From positions 27,910,218-27,974,217 of the forward strand of contig NC_134846.1 in the NCBI RefSeq assembly GCF_965363235.1: 64,000 nucleotides of DNA, in the 5' to 3' direction. Positions 1 through 11,523 of the stretch are shown piece by piece. The notes under the pieces were generated by a model, which was given only the letters and a program-made list of their open reading frames with translations, was not told the origin of the DNA and ran no database searches. Positions within the stretch are counted from its first letter, which is position 1; each line of letters starts with the position of its first letter. This stretch comes from Mytilus galloprovincialis. Its lineage: Eukaryota; Mollusca; Bivalvia; Mytilida; Mytilidae. The position numbers were made by a program, and so were the translations under genes.

Positions 1-684
1 CATACGGAAAAATTCAATTTCGTAAATGTCAAAATAATTAGGCAGTGGCTATTTGACAGACACCGGCAAAATAGCAAATTTGCTATTTAGCCGGCTCTGA
101 TTTAATTATATCTCACTGGAATTTAAAATGTAAGAATTATAATAAAATTTCAAAATTTTATATTTAAAAACTTGTTTTACTGTTACTCATAAACACTTAA
201 AATTTTAACTCTCAAATTAAATATATTCTGAAATTAAAATCTCCTTTAGAAGAAAAAAACATCATGTACCTGTATATGACTTAGGGAAAATCTTTTGTAA
301 TTTGAAAAATAATTACAAACCAAATGAACTGAATATGGGTGAGTACTTTCAACCTAAATAGTTGGTCAGTATATAGTGTGACAATGGATGATACGACACC
401 TCAAAAAATTGAGCTTAATGCACAATTCGATTCCTACAAAAAATTGCATTGGTTATAGAAAATTATGAAAAGGAACATTTTGTTCAGGTGTGGAAAATGG
501 ATGCACGTTCCATCAAAACCATGAAATGTCGAACACCAAACAGAAACATTCGTGAATGAAGAATTAGTATATGGGCAATTGAACTCATGCTACATGTACA
601 TGGGGGGAAAGATCACAAGAGCTCATCCATAGTTATTCAGTGCGTATTTAAAGAGAAGAAAAAGAACATCTACATATATGTAAA
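1..684. other. Unassigned AT-rich flank
   Basis: I see no exon-like open frame, inverted repeat or tandem array here. The sequence is AT-rich and looks like decayed intergenic DNA. Confidence 0.4.
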
Positions 685-985
685 TAGTTATCAAAGGTAC
701 CAGGATTATAATTTAGTACGCCCGACGCGCGTTTTGTCTACATAATACCGGCGTCCGACACATCAGCGTATAGCTCCGATGTACGCCGGGCGTGTTAAAA
801 CATTGTAAAAAATCATGTACGCTGCCAATACGGTTGTAATTTCGAATGCATTCAATCTGTCAATCATATCTGTAACATGTGCACAACGGAGCTTTAAGCG
901 TGTATTGGGCGTACGAGAAGCGTACCTAAGCGTTTTTTTGGGGTGTTCAAGAAACGTATGTTGGCGTATGCGGCGTTTGTCTAAC
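685..985. repeat. CpG-rich repeat fragment
   Basis: The stretch begins with a block (atcaaaggtaccaggattat) that recurs at about 55352, inside the hAT-like element at 54368-55580. It then becomes rich in CG dinucleotides and cgta words, unlike the AT-rich surroundings. The minus strand stays open for about 83 codons (763-1014), but I recognise no family. Best read as part of a dispersed element; function unknown. Confidence 0.45.
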
Positions 986-989
986 GTAG

Positions 990-1155
990 ATGGACACATA
1001 TGTAACATATACACACATGACGCAGATTCAAAGGAAGGCCAGTGTAATGTGTAGTTCCTGTTTGGAGTGGCAACATTTACCTTGTGCTAGACTAAAACAA
1101 CTTCCAAAGGCAAAGAATTGGTTTTGTAACAATTGCACATGTTTAATAATGTATA
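990..1155 (+). pseudogene. PHD-finger-like gene fragment
   Basis: The plus strand from about 1044 reads as the second half of a PHD-type zinc finger: C-x2-C, a W-x-H pair, a further Cys, then W-x2-C-x2-C. The first half of a finger would lie upstream but is in another frame. No exon or gene context surrounds it. Part of the same block (1083-1150) is repeated at 1628-1695, so it probably travels with a repeat. PHD identity rests on residue spacing only. Confidence 0.4.
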
Positions 1156-1600
1156 TAAAAGAACATGTGGTATGATTGCCATTGAGATGAGACAACTATC
1201 CACAAAAGACCAAAATGACACAGACATTAACAAATATAGGCCACCGTACGGCCTTCAACAATGAGCAAAGCCCATACCGCATAGTCAGCTATAAAAGGCC
1301 ACGATAAGACAATGTAAAACAATTCAAACGAGAAAACTAACGGCCTTATTTATGTAAAAAAAAAAAAAAAAAAAAAAAAAGAACGAAAAATAAATGTGTA
1401 ACACATAAACAAACGACAACCACTGAATTATAGGCTCCTGACTTGGGACAGGCACATACATAAATAATGTGGCGGGGTTAAACATGTTAGCGGGATCCCA
1501 ACCCTCCCCTAACCTGGGACAGTAGTATAACAGTACAACATAAGAACGAACTATAAAAATCAGTTGAAAAAGGCTAAACTCATGAGATGGACAAAAATAA
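1156..1600. repeat. Dispersed mussel repeat R1, copy 1
   Basis: This 0.44-kb block matches 61321-61742 along its length: gagacaactctccacaagag-like start, a middle ending in the words ttaaacatgttagcggga, and a shared end near cagttgaaaaaggct. It carries a run of about 24 A at 1357-1380. I recall this sequence as very common in Mytilus assemblies. No transposase is present; class unknown. Confidence 0.75.
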
Positions 1601-1604
1601 AGTG

Positions 1605-1725
1605 TTCATTTGAAATTCATAGCAAACATGTGCTAGACTAAAAACAACTTCCAAAGGCAAAGAATTGGTTTTGTATCAATTGCAAATGTTTCATAATGTG
1701 TTCATTTGAAATTCATAGCAAACAA
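1605..1725 (+). repeat. Duplicated block with second PHD-like fragment
   Basis: 1628-1695 repeats the 1083-1150 segment (gcaaagaattggttttgta) with few differences. It is bracketed by two copies of gttcatttgaaattcatagc (about 1607 and 1700). This looks like a local duplication or repeat-in-repeat insertion. Confidence 0.6.
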
Positions 1726-1736
1726 CTTTTAAATTG

Positions 1737-1828
1737 TCTGTCATGTCTGTTTTATGATGTAGTTTTACATAACACTATTTTTTCTGTCATGTCTGTTTTA
1801 TGATGTAGTTTTACATAACACTATTTTT
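1737..1828. repeat. Two-copy tandem repeat, 46-bp unit
   Basis: The unit starting tctgtcatgtctgtttta occurs twice head to tail with no visible difference (1737-1782 and 1783-1828). A recent duplication or an assembly effect. Confidence 0.85.
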
Positions 1829-2183
1829 ATCAGATGACAGGATACTCAAACCATATTTATATTTTACACAGATTTAAAAATCATTTTTTTATAAATATTT
1901 ATGTATATACAAATGTGTTTTCATGCTTTTAATTAATACAGCATTATAAAGTTATAAAATGTATAATAAAGTTATAAATAATTTATTTATGAAAATCTTC
2001 AATATTTTATTTTTGATTGTATTTTTTTTTAAAATACTTGATATTGTGATGAAATGATTTTAAATTATTATTAAGATAATATATAGTGCCGTTCGTAATT
2101 GCGTCCATATTGGGCTTGTTAGACCAATAGAAATCTTACTAAATTATTCCAACGTAAATAGAAAATTGTGTGTGTTTATATGA

Positions 2184-2228
2184 TCAAGGATGTGTATAAT
2201 AAGACCTTCTTACTATACAAATCCTTGA
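2184..2228. repeat. Short hairpin, 338 bp upstream of MXRA7
   Basis: Arms tcaaggatgtgta and tacaaatccttga face each other across about 20 bp. The right arm recurs in the hairpin at 63764-63794. Probably the end of a small dispersed element. Confidence 0.5.
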
Positions 2229-2565
2229 TATGATTTAAAATGAAAAGCCTTCATACATCTTTAATTAGTATGGTACAAACAATTCAAGAAAAGTATTCTA
2301 CAAAGAAAAAAATAATAAAGGTTCAAAAATTATTTATTTTAATAATATTGTTTTTCTTGTCGCTAACAGAGACTCTGTTGCTAAATAGTCTCCTTTTCGC
2401 TAAATTTATTCGTCTTGACGGTTCTTGTCGCTTCTCATCGCTTCTTGTTCCTTATTAGTGAGACCCCTAAAATTAAAGCTTCTCAATAACGCCGAATTAA
2501 AAAAAAATTGACGCTAGAACTAGAAATACTACAGAGTATTCATCTGTTATTAATTTTGTTTGAAT

Positions 2566-2779
2566 ATGGAGGCCTTTGACAGCAGCTTGTACTCAATAGC
2601 TGTAACTGCAACTGTAGTTCTACTATTCGCATCAACTATTTATACATTAAGAAATATTTTGAAAATCTGGAGAAAAGGAGCACCATCTCCAGTACCATCA
2701 GAAAATATTATAAATGCAACTCATTATCTCGACCGCGATGAAATTGAGGGAGATGAAATTGACAAAGTTAATTTTGAAG
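2566..2779 (+). CDS. MXRA7: MXRA7 exon 1
   Basis: Coding exon of 214 nt with the start codon, membrane segment and acidic linker. It ends GAAG before the donor gtaaac, in phase 1. Confidence 0.86.
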
Positions 2780-5700
2780 GTAAACTTTATTCATTTTATC
2801 CCTTAGTTCCGCATTCATTATGAAAACAATGAAAGAAAATGAGAAATGTCAAATGAACATTGGCATTGTCTAAAAAAAAAAGGACAAAAGATAGCAGAGG
2901 GACAGTCAAACTCATATTATAAATCGAAAATAAACTGACAATGCCATGGCTAAAAATGAAAAAGACAAATAGATAAACAATATTACACATGAACTGTGAC
3001 AACATAGAAAACTAAAGAATATGCAACACGAAAGCCACCAAAAACTAGGGGTGATCTAGTCCAAATAATTAAGACGTCTTGAAAGGCTACAATGTATTAT
3101 ATTTTTTTTCTTTGACGCCTTACAATAGCCTTTCAAGACGTCATAATTATTTGGACCAGGGGTGATCTCAGGTGGTCTGGAAGGGTAAAAAGATCCTGCT
3201 CTGCATGTGGCACACATCGTGTTGCTCATATTATAAAAAATCCGGTAAATAGTCTAATTCGGTAACTATCGTAACCTGGAACTGTCTTTTTCATATGCGC
3301 ACTGAAATTGCCAGGGTTTTGGGATAGTCCAAATAATTATGCCGACTTTTGATGTCTTGGAAGGCTGTTTTAAATTTTTGCTTTGGCGCCTCCCTGTCGA
3401 TGTACAGTCAGGGATATAACTCTATAGGGTTATTACAGGAAAATAACATACATTTGTTATTGTGGACTAAAAAATCAAAGAACTGTGATAACATATGTAT
3501 GTTACATGTTTCAAAGGGACAATACACATCATTAGTTTAGTTAAAATGTATAAAAGTTCTACTGATATTACTTTTTTCTATATGCATACTTAACTATTTA
3601 AAGATATAACAGTTCATAGTTTGCTAATTTTGCATAGTACACCTATATGTTATTACAGAAAAAATATGCCTGTAATAACTAAAGGGTGTTATCACAGCTT
3701 CTCTATATCACTTCAAAGCATTTGCTCAGACAGACATCATGCTTAATTACAATGTAGTTTAATTTATTGTAAGAAATAATGACCACAGCATGTAATGAGG
3801 TTCTGGCAAGTTTCTCAGTAATTCCCAAGTGTCTTATATAATAAGTTACATTCCTTTAATAACTGAGCCTTGTTATCACAGCTAAGTTTATCCCTTAATA
3901 GCATCGACTCATTGATTTACCATGGTCCATCAAAAATGTATTAATTTGATTAAAAAATTAGTTATCAAGACTATACATTTAGTTTCTGCCCAAAGTCTCA
4001 AGAGTTCCCTAGAGTTCACTATAAATAAAATAATTTTACAAATTAACAAGCATATGTTATTACAGATTTAGAAAATTTAAGGTGAAAGTATCTGTAATAA
4101 CACACGCAAGTTATTTCCTGGAATAACCCTATAGAGTTATATCTCTGACTGATGTAAGGCATTAAAGAAAAAAAATATAATAGCCTTTCAAGACGTCATA
4201 ATTATTTGGACTAGGTTTTGGGCCAGCTTGCAACCCAAAATAATGTACTCCCAAAAATTCAAAACGGAAAGTTCCTAATCAAATGGAAAAATCAAAAGAG
4301 CATATCAAACATTACTAAGTGAATTAATTACTGACTTGGACATGGCATTTTCTAATTAATAAGGAGAAAATGGTGGATTAAACCTGGTTTTATAGCTAGT
4401 GGGGCATCTGTGTACTTCGAACAGATTCTTGTTTTGTCTAATTCATAACTAATTCAGCTGCTTTTAAAAAAGAATATTATAAAAATGAATGTCCAAATAT
4501 AAAATTAAATCAAATCAAATATATTTTATTGTAAATTAAAGATGCCCATTACAGGCAGAATAATCACAAGTTAAATTTGGTACAAATGATTACAATGATT
4601 TAAATACAATAAAATCAATGATTACAATGAAGAGAAAAGATAGACACACTTAATGTATATTTATAAAACAAATTATCATGTTTCAATATTGACAAATACA
4701 GTGATCCTAAAAAATATAGGAAACTGAATTTGAATATTCTGGTTTTCCCCCTTGTGCTTTTATAATCATACAATAAGAAGCTAAAATTACAAATATCTAA
4801 ATTATGCCACTGTCTTTTTGACAGTAAAATATACAAATTTACTAAGTTTCTAATAGTTTTTTTTCGACCATTACCGTCACCAACATTTAAATTATTAATT
4901 TAATTGCTCACTTTATTAAAAATGTGACTATCTTCATTGGAGATTAGCCAATGCAAATAAATGGTGATTGATAATCTAAATTGTGAAAATATTTGCAACT
5001 TTTAACTTTGTTGGAAATAATGGAAACTCTCTCACTTTCTAAAGATGAACATTTAAGTAAAAATGGAGTTCATCTTCCACTTCTTTTTTACAAAGTTTAC
5101 AAATTCTATCAATTGCCTGAAGTCCCCTGTATCTACACATGTACCTCTCTATATTCAGGGATCTCCATGGATGAAAATTGAAAGATTGAGGAACTTTCTC
5201 CATCATAAAGCATATCTACACCGTACAGTGTAGCATGATCGAAAGTATTTCATCCCTCCACATAAGGATAGGTGAACATGCTAATTCATTGCTTATTTAA
5301 ATTATATTTATTTGAATTTTCATTATAAATACTATATAGAAGTATATATATTTTCAATAATTGCCGTTTGTAACCCTTCAAAGGCCAAGCCTTCATGCCC
5401 CCTCCCTTTCCCTTAGTCGAGAATGACCAATAGCTATCACAAAGGTCCCCATGTAGTTTTCTATTATTTCCAGATCATGGTTACTAATTCTGAATTTTGT
5501 CATCTGAATTCTCAGATTCCTATTGCATATAGCCAAACAAGGTTCAAAATATATATTTTTCTTAATATTAAGTCTGTATATTCTATGTTTATTTCCAAAT
5601 GACATATTTTTACTGTCATCGTTTAAAGATGAATACCACAACTTATTATACTTTAATTTTAGTTTGTTTAAAATAAATCTTTTCAAGTTAAATTTCATAG

Positions 5701-7998
5701 TAACATAGAGCCTTTGTCAAGCCTGCAACTTCAGTTTCAGAAAGCTTTATATTTCAGAAGGTAGAAGACCTTGATCATGGATACTTTGTATACATATAAT
5801 ATAGATGCCTTTGGTTCATATGACGTGACTCTGTACTCTTAAAGATCCCGCAATGGGTTATTGTTCTATTTATATACATGTATGTCATTATGTTATTCTT
5901 CTATTATAAAGTTGAAAATACTTTGAACGATAAAATTATCTTACTCACTTAGGGATATTAACCATATGTGGATTCTCAAAAATTCGAAAAGAACTTCTGG
6001 ATAATTTTAAATCTCAGTCTGTTTTTGAAATTAGTTCTAACATACTTTTGATTTTTTAACCCTGTATACCACCATTCACCATGTGATATTATAATTTTTT
6101 TTTGGAAAAAACATAGAACAGCAAAATTATTTTATATTTCTTCATATGTGACGTTAACATTTTATGACGTCAAACATGCGAAGCAATGCATGTGGTTTTT
6201 AAATTTGATAGATGCTTTTTGTGTTTTTTGTTAAATATTTGTTTGTATATTGAGATTGTGACACAGTGATGACTGCTGTACCCATATTTTGACTTTTTAC
6301 CTACATGTATTATGTCTGTTTTGTTCACGTATTGTTGTAAATATAATGGAATTTGATGTGACTGTCTTACAGGTGAGAGGTTTAGCCCTATAAAACGAGG
6401 TTCAATCCACCTTCTACATTTGAAAATGCCTGTACCAAGTCAGGAATATGACAGTGTCAGTTGTTGTCCATTCGTTTGATGTGTTTTTTGTCGAGCCTTC
6501 GACTTTAGTCGAAAAAGCGAGACTAAGCGATCCTACATTCCGTCGTTGTCGGTGTCCTCGTCGTCGTCGGGGTCGTCTACAAATATTCACTCTGTGGTTA
6601 AAGTTTTTGAAATTTTAATAACTTTCTTAAACCATACTGGATTTTTACCAAACTTGGACAGAAGCTTGTTTATGATCATAAGATAGTATCCAGAAGTAAA
6701 TTTTGTGAAAATAAAATTCCATTTTTTCCGTATTTTACTTATAAATAGACTTAGTTTTTCTGCGGGAAAACATTACATACACTCTGTGGTTAAAGTTTTT
6801 AAAATTTAAATAACTTTCTTAAACTATCCTGGATTTCTACCAAACTTGCACAGAAGCTTATTTATGATCATAAGATAGTATCCAGAAGTAAATTTTGTGA
6901 AAATAAAATTCCATTTTTTCTGTATTTTACTTATAAATGCACTTAGTTTTTCTACGGGAAAACATTACATCACTCTGTGGTTTTAGTTTTTAAAATTTTA
7001 AAAACTTTCTTAAACTATCCTTGGTTTGTACCAAACTTGGACAGAAGTTTGTTTATGATCATAAGATAGTATCCAGAAGTAAATTTTGTAAAATGACAAA
7101 TCCATTTTTTCCATAGTTTACTTTAAATGGACTTTTTTTCTGCCAGGAAACAACACATTCACTCTGTGGTTAAATTTTTAAAAATTTTGATAACTTTCTT
7201 ATACTATTTTTTATTTGTACCAAACTAAGACAGAAGCTTGTTTATGATCAAAAGCTAGTATCTAGAAGGAATTTTTGTTAATATTTTGTACCTGTGTATC
7301 TGTATTTTACTTATAAATGGACTTAGTTTTTCTTCCAGTTAACATTACATCCAGTCTGCAGTTAAAGTTTTTAAAACATTTATTAGATTCATAAACTATC
7401 CCAAATTTTTTACCAAACTTGGACAGAAGCTTCCTACAATCCAAACATGGTATCAAGCAGAATATTTTTATTGATTTTTTTCCCTCATATTTGTTGATCC
7501 TGCAATTTACAGCAAAAGTAGGCGAGACACTGCGTTCCGTGGAACCCTTACAAATTTTTTATTTGATTAGGGACTTTAAATTTCCGTTTTAAATTTTCCT
7601 TGGAGTTCAGTATTTTTGTGATATTACTTTTTATGTTAAGAAGTTTCGGTCTGTCAAATGTCAAGTGTTATTGACCTCATTTTCATGGTTCGATTCTCTT
7701 GCACAACAGACATTTTTAACACAATGATGTATTTGTTTTATGCATTTTAGGTGGAGATGCACCAGAAGTTGATCCTATGCAATATTGTGAACATATACAG
7801 AGTGAAGTAAAGAAAGCTAAATTTAGAGTGGCTGAGAAAAAGATTGGAGAAACAATGACAGCAGACCAAATAGCTGAAGAAAAAGAAATGCAACGAAAAC
7901 AGTTGGAAGAAATATTTAGACTTATGCAGGAGCAAAATGACAAATTTGGAGTCAACAGTGTAGAGGATATACAGAACCAGATGAAACTGTATGCATAA
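2566..7998 (+). CDS. MXRA7: Matrix-remodelling-associated protein 7 homologue
   Basis: Two exons, 2566-2779 and 7751-7998, give 153 aa. The intron runs GT at 2780 to AG at 7750 and splits a Gly codon in phase 1. Residues about 9-29 form one hydrophobic membrane segment after a short N-terminus, followed by a basic stretch (LKIWRKG) and an acidic linker. The C-terminal 47 residues (METMTADQ-like start, EEIFRLMQEQ, ending QMKLYA) match the conserved tail of vertebrate MXRA7, which I recall as MTKEELEEEQ..., AIFKLMKDN, ending QLRLYDM. The start is the ATG at 2566; an in-frame TTG six bases upstream is not needed. Human MXRA7 has a longer, low-complexity middle that is absent here. Molecular function is poorly known in the family; a membrane-anchored protein with a cytoplasmic helical tail is inferred. 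The intron is filled with transposons. Confidence 0.88.
2830..3323. repeat. Dispersed repeat in MXRA7 intron
   Basis: Contains blocks I associate with a common mussel repeat (gacaatgccatggct, ggggtgatctcagg, tccggtaaatagtctaattc). It is interrupted by the 100-bp Mutator-like element at 3057-3158 and again at 3324, resuming after 4214. Confidence 0.55.
3057..3158. mobile_element. Short Mutator-like MITE
   Basis: Inverted ends of about 32 bp (tagtccaaataatta, then gacgtcttgaaaggct) leave a centre of under 40 bp. It is flanked by ggggtgatc at 3048-3056 and 3159-3167, a 9-bp target duplication typical of Mutator-like elements. It shares ends with the longer copy at 3324-4213, so it is probably an internally deleted derivative. 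Confidence 0.8.
3324..4213. mobile_element. Mutator-like inverted-repeat element, ~0.89 kb
   Basis: The ends are inverted repeats of about 90 bp, running from tagtccaaataattatg through atataactctatagggtt. The 9-bp word ggttttggg flanks both sides (3315-3323, 4214-4222). The interior has no transposase-like frame, so the copy is non-autonomous. Confidence 0.8.
4240..4420. repeat. Dispersed repeat R2, copy 1
   Basis: Shares aaaatggtggattaaacctg and nearby words with 50350-50615. No coding content seen. Confidence 0.6.
4505..5760 (-). mobile_element. Decayed LINE 3' end
   Basis: On the minus strand, 5393-5698 reads as a C-terminal LINE segment (KFRISNHDLEI motif). After frame breaks, the stretch near 5045-5135 encodes RICKLCKKEVEDELHF, a Cys-containing motif I associate with the tail of many non-LTR retrotransposons. 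The element ends near 4505-4530 in a tttgattt-rich tail. It is 5'-truncated and old, and inserted opposite to MXRA7. Confidence 0.65.
6489..7555 (+). repeat. Family A element with five ~190-bp units
   Basis: Starts tgtcgagccttcgacttta and ends near gcgttccgtggaacccttac, where ggttccgcggaacc-like bases form a terminal hairpin. In between, a unit starting cactctgtggttaaag recurs at 6588, 6780, 6971, 7160 and about 7352. A reverse partial copy is at 31396-32090. No open frame; a non-autonomous element with a tandem core. Confidence 0.75.
7751..7998 (+). CDS. MXRA7: MXRA7 exon 2 (last)
   Basis: Starts after the acceptor tgcattttag and ends with TAA at 7996-7998. It encodes the charged, probably helical MXRA7 C-terminal block, the part conserved with vertebrates. 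An AATAAA at 10312-10317 could end the transcript, but the 3' UTR length cannot be settled from sequence. Confidence 0.9.
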
Positions 7999-8211
7999 GT
8001 TACAGCTTTAAAAGATCATGGAGTTTATATGAAATCATTTTATGTTGATCTTAGTGGCAGACTCATTTTAAGAGACCAGTAATAATAGAAAAACTTTTGA
8101 TAATGGAATTAAGATTTTGAAATAAGAGAAAAAATTGAGATTTAAATTTTGAAATAAGTGCAAGAGATATTTTTGCTTCTGATGAGTGCTCCGAGCTACA
8201 TGTACCATGTG

Positions 8212-8248
8212 ATTTTTTTTTGGGGGGGGGAGCGGGGGGGGGGGGGGT
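8212..8248 (+). repeat. T/G homopolymer tract
   Basis: A T run followed by two long G runs, capable in principle of forming G-quadruplexes. Similar G tracts lie at 9898-9911, 17041-17061, 26154-26168 and 29884-29898. Confidence 0.7.
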
Positions 8249-8403
8249 CTGAGCAAGGATGACAAATTTTAGTTGTAATCTCTGTCCTGCTTTTTATTTT
8301 TCATTCTTTTCAGTCCTGTCTTTTCTTTTTTTTATTCAGAGATGTTTTTTTTTTACATAAATTGACATCCTACTAATGTTTGGCCAAGTTGCTCATCCTG
8401 CCT

Positions 8404-10199
8404 TTTTATACCACCGCAAAAATTAAAAAATTTTTGGTCGTATATTGGTATGATGTTGGCGTCGTCGTCTGCGTCGTCGTCGTCCGAATACTTTTAGTTT
8501 TCACACTCTAACTTTAGTAAAAGTGAATAGAAATCTTTGAAATTTTAACACAAGGTTTATGACCACAAAAGGAAGGTTTGGATTGATTTTGGGAGTTTTG
8601 GTCCCAACATTTTAGGAATTAGGGGCCAAAAAGGGCCCAAATAAGCATTTTCTTGGTTTTCGCACTATAACTTTAGTTTAAGTAAATAAAAATCTGTGAA
8701 ATTTTGACACAAGGTTTATGACCACAAAAGGAAGGTTGGGTTTGATTTTGGGAGTTTTGGTTCCAACAGTTTAGGAATTAGGGGCCAAAAAAGGGCCCAA
8801 ATAAGCATTATTCTTGGTTTTCGCACTATAACTTTAGTATAAGTAAATAGAAATCAATGAAACTTAAACACAAGGTTTATGACCACAAAAGGAAGGTTGG
8901 GATTGATTTTGGGAGTTGAGTTCTGAACAGTTTAGGAATTAGGGGCCAAAAAGGGGCGCAAGTAAGCATTATTCTTGGTTTTCGCACCATAACTTTAGTA
9001 TAAGTAAATAGAAATCTATGAAATTTAAACACAAGGTTAATGACCACTTAAGGAAGGTTGGGTTTGATTTTGGGAGTTTTGGTCCCAACAGTTTAGGAAT
9101 AAGGGGCCCAAAGGGTCCAAAATTGAACTTTGTTTAATTTCATCAAAAATTGAACAATTGGGGTTCTTTGATATGCCAAATCTAACTGTGTATGTAGATT
9201 CTTAATTTTTGGTCCCGTTTTCAAATTGGTCTACATTAAGGTCCAAAGGGTCCAAAATTAAACTTAGTTTGATTTTAACAAAAATTGAATCCTTGGGGTT
9301 CTTTGATATGCTGAATCTAAAAATGTACTTAGATTTTTGATTATTGGCCCAGTTTTCAAGTTGGTCCAAATCGGGGTCCAAAATTAAACTTTGTTTGATT
9401 TCATTAAAAATTGAATAATTGGGGTTCTTTGATATGCCAAATCTAACTGTGTATGTAGATTCTTAATGTTTAGTCCCGTTTTCAAATTGGTCTACATTAA
9501 AGTCCAAAGGGTCCAAAATTAAACTAAGTTTGATTTTTAACAAAAATTGAATTCTTGGGCTTTTTTGATATGCTGAATCTAAACATGTACTTAGATTTTT
9601 GATTATGGGCCCAGTTTTCAAGTTGGTTCAAATCAGGATCCAAAATTATTACATTAAGTATTGTGCAATAATCAACTTCTTAAATCATTGTTTTATACAA
9701 TATACAATGTATATTCACTTTTACTACCAACTGATAAATTAAAACAATCTTTACCATTCAGTGATAACAAGCACCTGTTGTTGCATTTTAATATTTTATG
9801 ATGTATTTAAATGAGTAGTTATTGTTGCAAACTCCATTAGAAATTTGAATTGAGATCAGTTTTGGAAAAAGGGAAAGGAAGATGTGAAAAAAAAATGGGG
9901 GGGGGGGGGGGTAAATTTTTCTCATTTCAGATTTCATAATAAAAAGAAAATTTCTTCAAACATTTTTTTTAGAGGATGAATATTCAACAGCATAGTGAAT
10001 TGCTCAAAGGCACAAAAAATATTTTAAGTTCATTAGACCACATTCATTCTGTGTCCGAAACCTATGCTGTGTCAACTATTTAATCACAATCCAAATTTAG
10101 AGCTGAATCCAGCTTGAATGTTGTGTCCATACTTGCCCCAACCGTTCAGGGTTCAACCTCTGTGGTCGTATAAAGCTGCACCCTGCGGAGCATCTGGTT
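8404..10199 (+). repeat. Family B composite element, copy 1
   Basis: Starts ataccaccgcaaaaatt and ends cggtcgtataaag, so the two ends are near inverted repeats of each other (taCGACCGC). The core has four ~165-bp units (ggaaggttgg, gggagttttgg, cactataactttag) and then ~105-bp units (ttgatatgcc/ctgaatctaa). Copies 2 and 3 are at 15376-17296 and 45180-48106. This copy lacks the short gcaatagcaag hairpin array the others carry. No transposase. Confidence 0.8.
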
Positions 10200-11249
10200 T
10201 CATATTTCATAACAGCCCCCTCCCCCACATATAAAAATCAAATGGTAGATATAGCTCCTTTAATTTTCTAATCAATTGAAAAGTAAATATTCACCAAAGT
10301 ACTTGAATTCTAATAAAACAGAACAAGGTATGATATTTTAATTTTATAATTTAATTATAGTTTTCACTTTGTAATTTTGTTCATGTGAGTTGTTGCCTTT
10401 GTAAATTTGTTGCAAATTGAATGAGATTATCTTACTGCAATCCATACAGAATATGGATCAGAAGAAAAGCTATAAACAGACCAGATGGCCATGTGAGCCT
10501 TTGTCATTACTTGGCATTTGTTGAACTGCCATATACTTTTTTCCAAGTTTCTTCTCTGAAATTACTAATCTAATTCAATTAAATTTTGAGTGAATGATCC
10601 CTATGTAGAAAGTTTTGTGCTTTTCTGGTTAGTCAACATACATGGCCTAAAAATACAACGCCTGAATGAAAAGCAGTTTTTAACTATTAAAGCAGTTACA
10701 GCAAAACTTACATACATGTAGGTAAAATTGATCAGCAGACATATAGAACTGTTATGTTGTTGGTTGCATATTCATTGTTTAAGCCATACTCAACTAATTT
10801 AGGTGTGCATCTTAGTGTATACCTGGTATGCTTTAGTTCTAGAAACAGGATTTGTCTCAATTTTGTCTGGTGACTTTTGTCACATTTTAAAATTAACACT
10901 TATTATTATATCTTGATTTTTTTTCTAAAACATTTTTACACTGATTGAAATTGAAAATATTCTAGGTCATATATATATATCTTATATACAAAAGATATAC
11001 TGTATACCATATAAACATCATTTGTTTAAACGGGCAGTGCATTAGAATGAAATTAATTTCTACTGGCTGTTTTCCTCATATGTAGCATAGAGGGCATTAG
11101 GTTTTTCCATTTAAAAGTAATCTTTCGTAGTGTTTTATTTCATATGCAATCATTCAGCATGACATTGTGAATTTGAACAGTGGAATTTTTTGTTGAGCGA
11201 TGCCATCTACTCTTGGTGAATCTTCTGATGTTTTATTAGAGGACATTTT
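10200..11249. other. Unassigned sequence
   Basis: No exon, inverted repeat or tandem array was found. It contains a possible poly(A) signal AATAAA at 10312-10317 that could serve MXRA7. Confidence 0.35.
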
Positions 11250-11523
11250 TATTCCCCACCTACAATAGTAGAGGGGCATTATGTTTTCTGGTCTGTGTGT
11301 CCATTCGTTCATCCTTCTGTCCCACTTCAGGTTAAAGTTTTTGGTCAAGGTAGTTTTTGATGAAGTTGAAGTCCAATTAACTTGAAACTTAGTACACATG
11401 TTCCTTATGATATAATCTTTCTAAATTTAAAATAAGAGTGTTTACCCCAATTTCATGGTCCACTGAACATAGAAAATAATAGTGCAGGTGGGGCATCTGT
11501 ATACTGGGGACACATTCTTGTTA
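11250..11523 (-). repeat. Family C element, copy 1
   Basis: Reverse copy of the family whose 3' end reads ctatcgtaggtggggcat and whose 5' end reads gtacacggatgccccac. One internal unit only. Six other copies are in the window. Confidence 0.75.

Noticed and set aside
5393-5698. 101-codon minus-strand host gene
   Set aside because: Its motifs and the following RICKLCKKEVEDELHF stretch mark it as the tail of a LINE, with frame breaks.
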